NCBI GenBank assembly: GCA_030430995.1 | Contig: JAUIKA010000007.1 | Coordinates: 1-16,843, forward strand | Direction of reading: 5' to 3' | From: Alphaproteobacteria bacterium | GTDB taxonomy: Bacteria; Pseudomonadota; Alphaproteobacteria; Rickettsiales; Rickettsiaceae | Length of the DNA stretch: 16,843 nt | Shown here: positions 14,972-16,843 of the stretch, piece after piece | Numbering within the stretch: the stretch's first letter is position 1 | Layout: every line of letters starts with the position of its first letter | The notes under the pieces: generated by a model | Database searches by the model: none | Told to the model about the DNA's origin: nothing | What the model saw: only the letters and a program-made list of their open reading frames with translations | Translations under genes and position numbers: made by a program

Positions 14972-15688
14972 ATGGTTTGTAAATATACCAATAAAATCAA
15001 ACTTCATGAGAGTGATAGCAAGATACTCTATCAGATAGAAGATGAGACAACATTAGTCCAGTCTTTTAAGGATAAGGTGAAGACAAGTAAAGGCTTTGTT
15101 AACGTCCTTAATAGGGGGATCGTCAATAATATTATGTCAGCCTTTTTTATGGAGCAACTTGGCAATATAGGTATTGATACACATTTTGTGGAAAAAATTA
15201 ATATGAGAGAGCAAGCGGTTCAGATAGCAGATATGATACCCATAAAATTCTGTATAAATAATATTGCTACAGAGGAATATGAAAAAAGATTTGATATATT
15301 AGATGGAACGCCTCTACCTTCTCCAAATTTAGAATATATATATAAAGCTTCTAGCAATACATATATCAATGAAGCACAAATCATAAATTTCAACTGGCTT
15401 TCCAACGAAGAATTGCAGATTATAAAGAATAAAGTTTATATAATTAATGCCTTTATATCAGGGGTATTTGCAAGCTGCGGCATAAAATTAGTTGAATCTA
15501 GGCTTGAATTTGGTAGAATTATAATGAGCGATGAGTATATAATAGCTCTTGCGGATGAAATCAGCTTAGAAAGTTGTAGGATTTTTGATCCAAATACCGG
15601 AATTCATCTTGGTAGAGAATATGGAAATCAGAAAGAAATTTTATCTGGATATGAAGAAGTAATAACTAAATTAAATTTGTTAAAGTGA
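14972..15688 (+). CDS. purC: PurC-like protein (SAICAR synthetase family), divergent
   Basis: The 238-aa length and several stretches place this in the SAICAR synthetase family, which joins aspartate to CAIR in purine synthesis. Examples are GIDTHFVEKINMREQAVQ, INEAQIINFNWLS, GIKLVESRLEFGR, and ALADEISLESCRIFD with the conserved DE at 195-196. Key positions differ, however. The ATP-binding EGKAK-type motif reads ESDSK at 13-17. The RNxAAGS-type substrate segment reads NNIATEE at 96-102. The DxKLEFG lysine is Arg177. The nearest pattern I recall is the orphan PurC of Rickettsiales, itself atypical (YEGSSK). No other pur gene is in the window. The protein may be weakly active, altered in function or decaying, yet the frame is intact. 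Its stop overlaps the rpsD start (GTGA). Confidence 0.8.
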   Translation: MVCKYTNKIKLHESDSKILYQIEDETTLVQSFKDKVKTSKGFVNVLNRGIVNNIMSAFFMEQLGNIGIDTHFVEKINMREQAVQIADMIPIKFCINNIATEEYEKRFDILDGTPLPSPNLEYIYKASSNTYINEAQIINFNWLSNEELQIIKNKVYIINAFISGVFASCGIKLVESRLEFGRIIMSDEYIIALADEISLESCRIFDPNTGIHLGREYGNQKEILSGYEEVITKLNLLK

Positions 15689-16302
15689 CAAGTATTAAAA
15701 AAGCTAAATATAAGGTTAGTAGAAGATTAGGAGTAAGTATATGGGGAGATGATAAGGACCCTTTCCATAAGAAAAATTATACTCCGGGGCAACATAAGAA
15801 ATTGAGAGCGGTGAAAGCTTCTGATTATGCTGTTCATTTGAAAGCAAAACAGAGAATAAAAGCTCATTATGGTAGAATAAAGGAGAAGCAGATAAAAACA
15901 TTATTTGCTGCAGCAAAACGCAAACAGGGTAATACGGAAGATAACTTTATTAGCCTTTTAGAGAGAAGATTGGAAGTTGTTGTATATAGGTTAAATTTTG
16001 CTCCTTCTATTTTTGCAGCAAGGCAAATGGTGTCTCATAAGCATGTAAAGGTAAATGGTAGAGTTCTTAACATACCTAGTGCTTTAATAAAAGATGGGGA
16101 TGAAATAGAAGTGATTGAGAGAGTAAAATCTAAACCTTATGTAGCAGAAACTGTTGAGGCTGAAAAGAGAAAGGTTCCTGAATATCTGGAGTTGGATTCT
16201 AAAGCTGTAAAAGGTAAGTTCCTTAGAAGCCCTAGTGCCTTGGATGTACCTATGCCATTTGAGTTAGAAATGGGATATGTAGTTGAATTCTATTCAAAAT
16301 AA
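15685..16302 (+). CDS. rpsD: 30S ribosomal protein S4
   Basis: This 205-aa protein matches S4, which binds 16S rRNA early in 30S assembly. The N-terminal region has KAKYKVSRRLGVSIWGDDKDPFHKKNYTPGQH. The S4 RNA-binding domain (about 93-150) contains LERRLEVVVYRLNFAPSIFAARQMVSHKHVKVNGR, and the C-terminus ends VPMPFELEMGYVVEFYSK. There are no N-terminal zinc cysteines (the cysteine-free form). The start is GTG, overlapping the purC stop by 4 nt, which implies coupled translation. No ATG upstream in frame would be consistent with the conserved N-terminus. Separation from the ribosomal protein operon alongside purC is unusual outside reduced genomes. No autoregulatory pseudoknot could be recognised. 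Confidence 0.97.
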   Translation: MTSIKKAKYKVSRRLGVSIWGDDKDPFHKKNYTPGQHKKLRAVKASDYAVHLKAKQRIKAHYGRIKEKQIKTLFAAAKRKQGNTEDNFISLLERRLEVVVYRLNFAPSIFAARQMVSHKHVKVNGRVLNIPSALIKDGDEIEVIERVKSKPYVAETVEAEKRKVPEYLELDSKAVKGKFLRSPSALDVPMPFELEMGYVVEFYSK

Positions 16303-16321
16303 TAAAATTTAGATTTTTTGC

Positions 16322-16370
16322 GCTGCACTGCTACTGGTTATAGTGGGTTATTATCCAGTGGTGGTGCAGC
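16322..16370 (+). terminator. Strong 16-bp hairpin after rpsD, without a T-tract
   Basis: GCTGCACTGCTACTGG (16322-16337) pairs with CCAGTGGTGGTGCAGC (16355-16370) along its whole length, with three G-U wobbles and a 17-nt loop. It starts 19 nt after the rpsD stop and is far richer in G and C than its surroundings, so it would be the expected transcript end. The downstream bases CGTAAAGATTT lack a T-run, so it is not a textbook intrinsic terminator. A 3'-end-protecting hairpin, a Rho-associated site, a palindromic repeat element or a small structured RNA are alternatives. Confidence 0.45.
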
Positions 16371-16403
16371 CGTAAAGATTTATGTCTCCCTCCTCCTTTA
16401 GAT

Positions 16404-16424
16404 AATTAACGATATATGTTAATT
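16404..16424. repeat. 7-bp inverted repeat AATTAAC/GTTAATT
   Basis: AATTAAC (16404-16410) and GTTAATT (16418-16424) are perfect inverted copies around a 7-nt centre (GATATAT). The spacing would suit a dimeric regulator, but the arms are A/T-rich and no gene start is nearby. Confidence 0.25.
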
Positions 16425-16596
16425 TAGAGTAAAATTATACCCAGTTATGGGTTGCCAAAAATATTGTCAATAGTAGCTAAAAACTGTAGCAACGCTATAA
16501 AATATCAATGCGAATATAACCCAAAGATATCCATTCCCACAAAAATCCTTTATATAAACATAGTGGATGCTATTCCCATATAGTGGCATTTTATAT

Positions 16597-16622
16597 TGAT
16601 AATGTTATATTTGTCATTATCA
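16597..16622. repeat. 8-bp inverted repeat TGATAATG/CATTATCA
   Basis: TGATAATG (16597-16604) and CATTATCA (16615-16622) are perfect inverted copies around a 10-nt loop. No T-run follows on the plus strand. It could be a weak hairpin or an operator-like site; I assign no function. Confidence 0.3.
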
Positions 16623-16843
16623 GACAGCTAGGATTAATATTAGAGCAACTACTGCAAGTGATAATAATACATATTAACCCCAACTACGGATAAGAAAACT
16701 ATCTGAAAATATTTATTCACTATACTTCAAGGCTAATTATAATTATATTCAATTAACTTAAGCGTTTACCATATCTAAAAATATTTTGAAAGTTTAGCTT
16801 TATCAAAGTTGATGCAAAAATAATTTGTCCTATGACAAAAACA

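Larger units (their letters stand above)
16303..16843. other. Non-coding tail with inverted repeats
   Basis: These 541 bp after rpsD contain no frame that I would call a gene and no tRNA-like cloverleaf. They hold the strong 16-bp stem at 16322-16370, ATTAAC and TGATAATG inverted repeats, a short ACCCA/TGGGT repeat at 16439-16452, and TTGTC/GACAA around the last ATG (16832). That ATG is followed by only three more codons, so whether a gene starts there cannot be judged. Confidence 0.6.

Noticed and set aside
16832..16843. Start of a new gene (MTKT...) at the right edge
   Set aside because: Only four codons are visible, with no ribosome binding site. The ATG sits inside a TTGTC/GACAA inverted repeat.
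1..16843. CRISPR array, tRNA or rRNA genes, insertion sequence or prophage
   Set aside because: I saw no regularly spaced direct repeats, cloverleaf-like stems with CCA-adjacent ends, transposase or integrase motifs, or phage proteins.

Overview
The window is very AT-rich and gene-dense, with bacterial housekeeping genes whose proteins read as alphaproteobacterial, most like Rickettsiales. The clues are the Rickettsiales style of RpsD and PurC, ThyX with an RHRTANVNEYSARY motif, few Shine-Dalgarno sites, A/T-rich spacers, and a TPR plus Ulp1-like (SUMO/ubiquitin-protease fold) protein of the kind used by intracellular bacteria on eukaryotic hosts. A flagellar export ATPase (fliI) suggests a lineage that keeps flagellar genes, such as the Midichloriaceae or another early-branching group, rather than Rickettsia itself. 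The placement is inferred from remembered family features, not from a search.

Layout. Positions 1-964 are accessory: a partial unknown reading frame leaving the left edge (minus strand), an unknown 82-aa gene (481-729) and a 38-residue frame on the minus strand. Positions 965-3058 (minus) hold one ancestral gene of about 697 codons, split by a single in-frame TAG. The front piece carries a TPR-like repeat. The back piece carries more TPR-like repeats and a C-terminal Ulp1/C48-type cysteine protease domain with its His-Asp-Gln-Cys set intact. After a 348-bp spacer comes comM/yifB (3407-4948, minus) behind a good sigma70-like promoter. Divergent from it is a tight plus-strand cluster of fliI, an AEC-family permease and a sodium:solute symporter (5206-8740). 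This cluster converges on thyX and a secreted 5'-nucleotidase-like phosphoesterase (8731-11152, minus).

From 11287 to 16302 everything is on the plus strand: ruvC overlapping ygfZ; recA overlapping fabG, followed by pth; then a divergent purC overlapping rpsD at GTGA. Positions 16303-16843 hold no recognisable gene, but do contain several inverted repeats, including a 16-bp stem much more GC-rich than its surroundings.

How the genes fit together. recA and ruvC serve recombination. thyX supplies dTMP. fabG serves fatty acid synthesis, and pth and rpsD serve translation. ygfZ supports Fe-S enzymes. The AEC permease, symporter and surface/periplasmic nucleotidase suggest dependence on imported metabolites. 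The strongest lead is the split TPR-Ulp1 effector. Next come the PurC homologue, which departs from the family at several substrate-binding motifs, and the placement of a flagellar ATPase in one cluster with two transporters. I saw no CRISPR array, tRNA, rRNA, insertion sequence or defence system.
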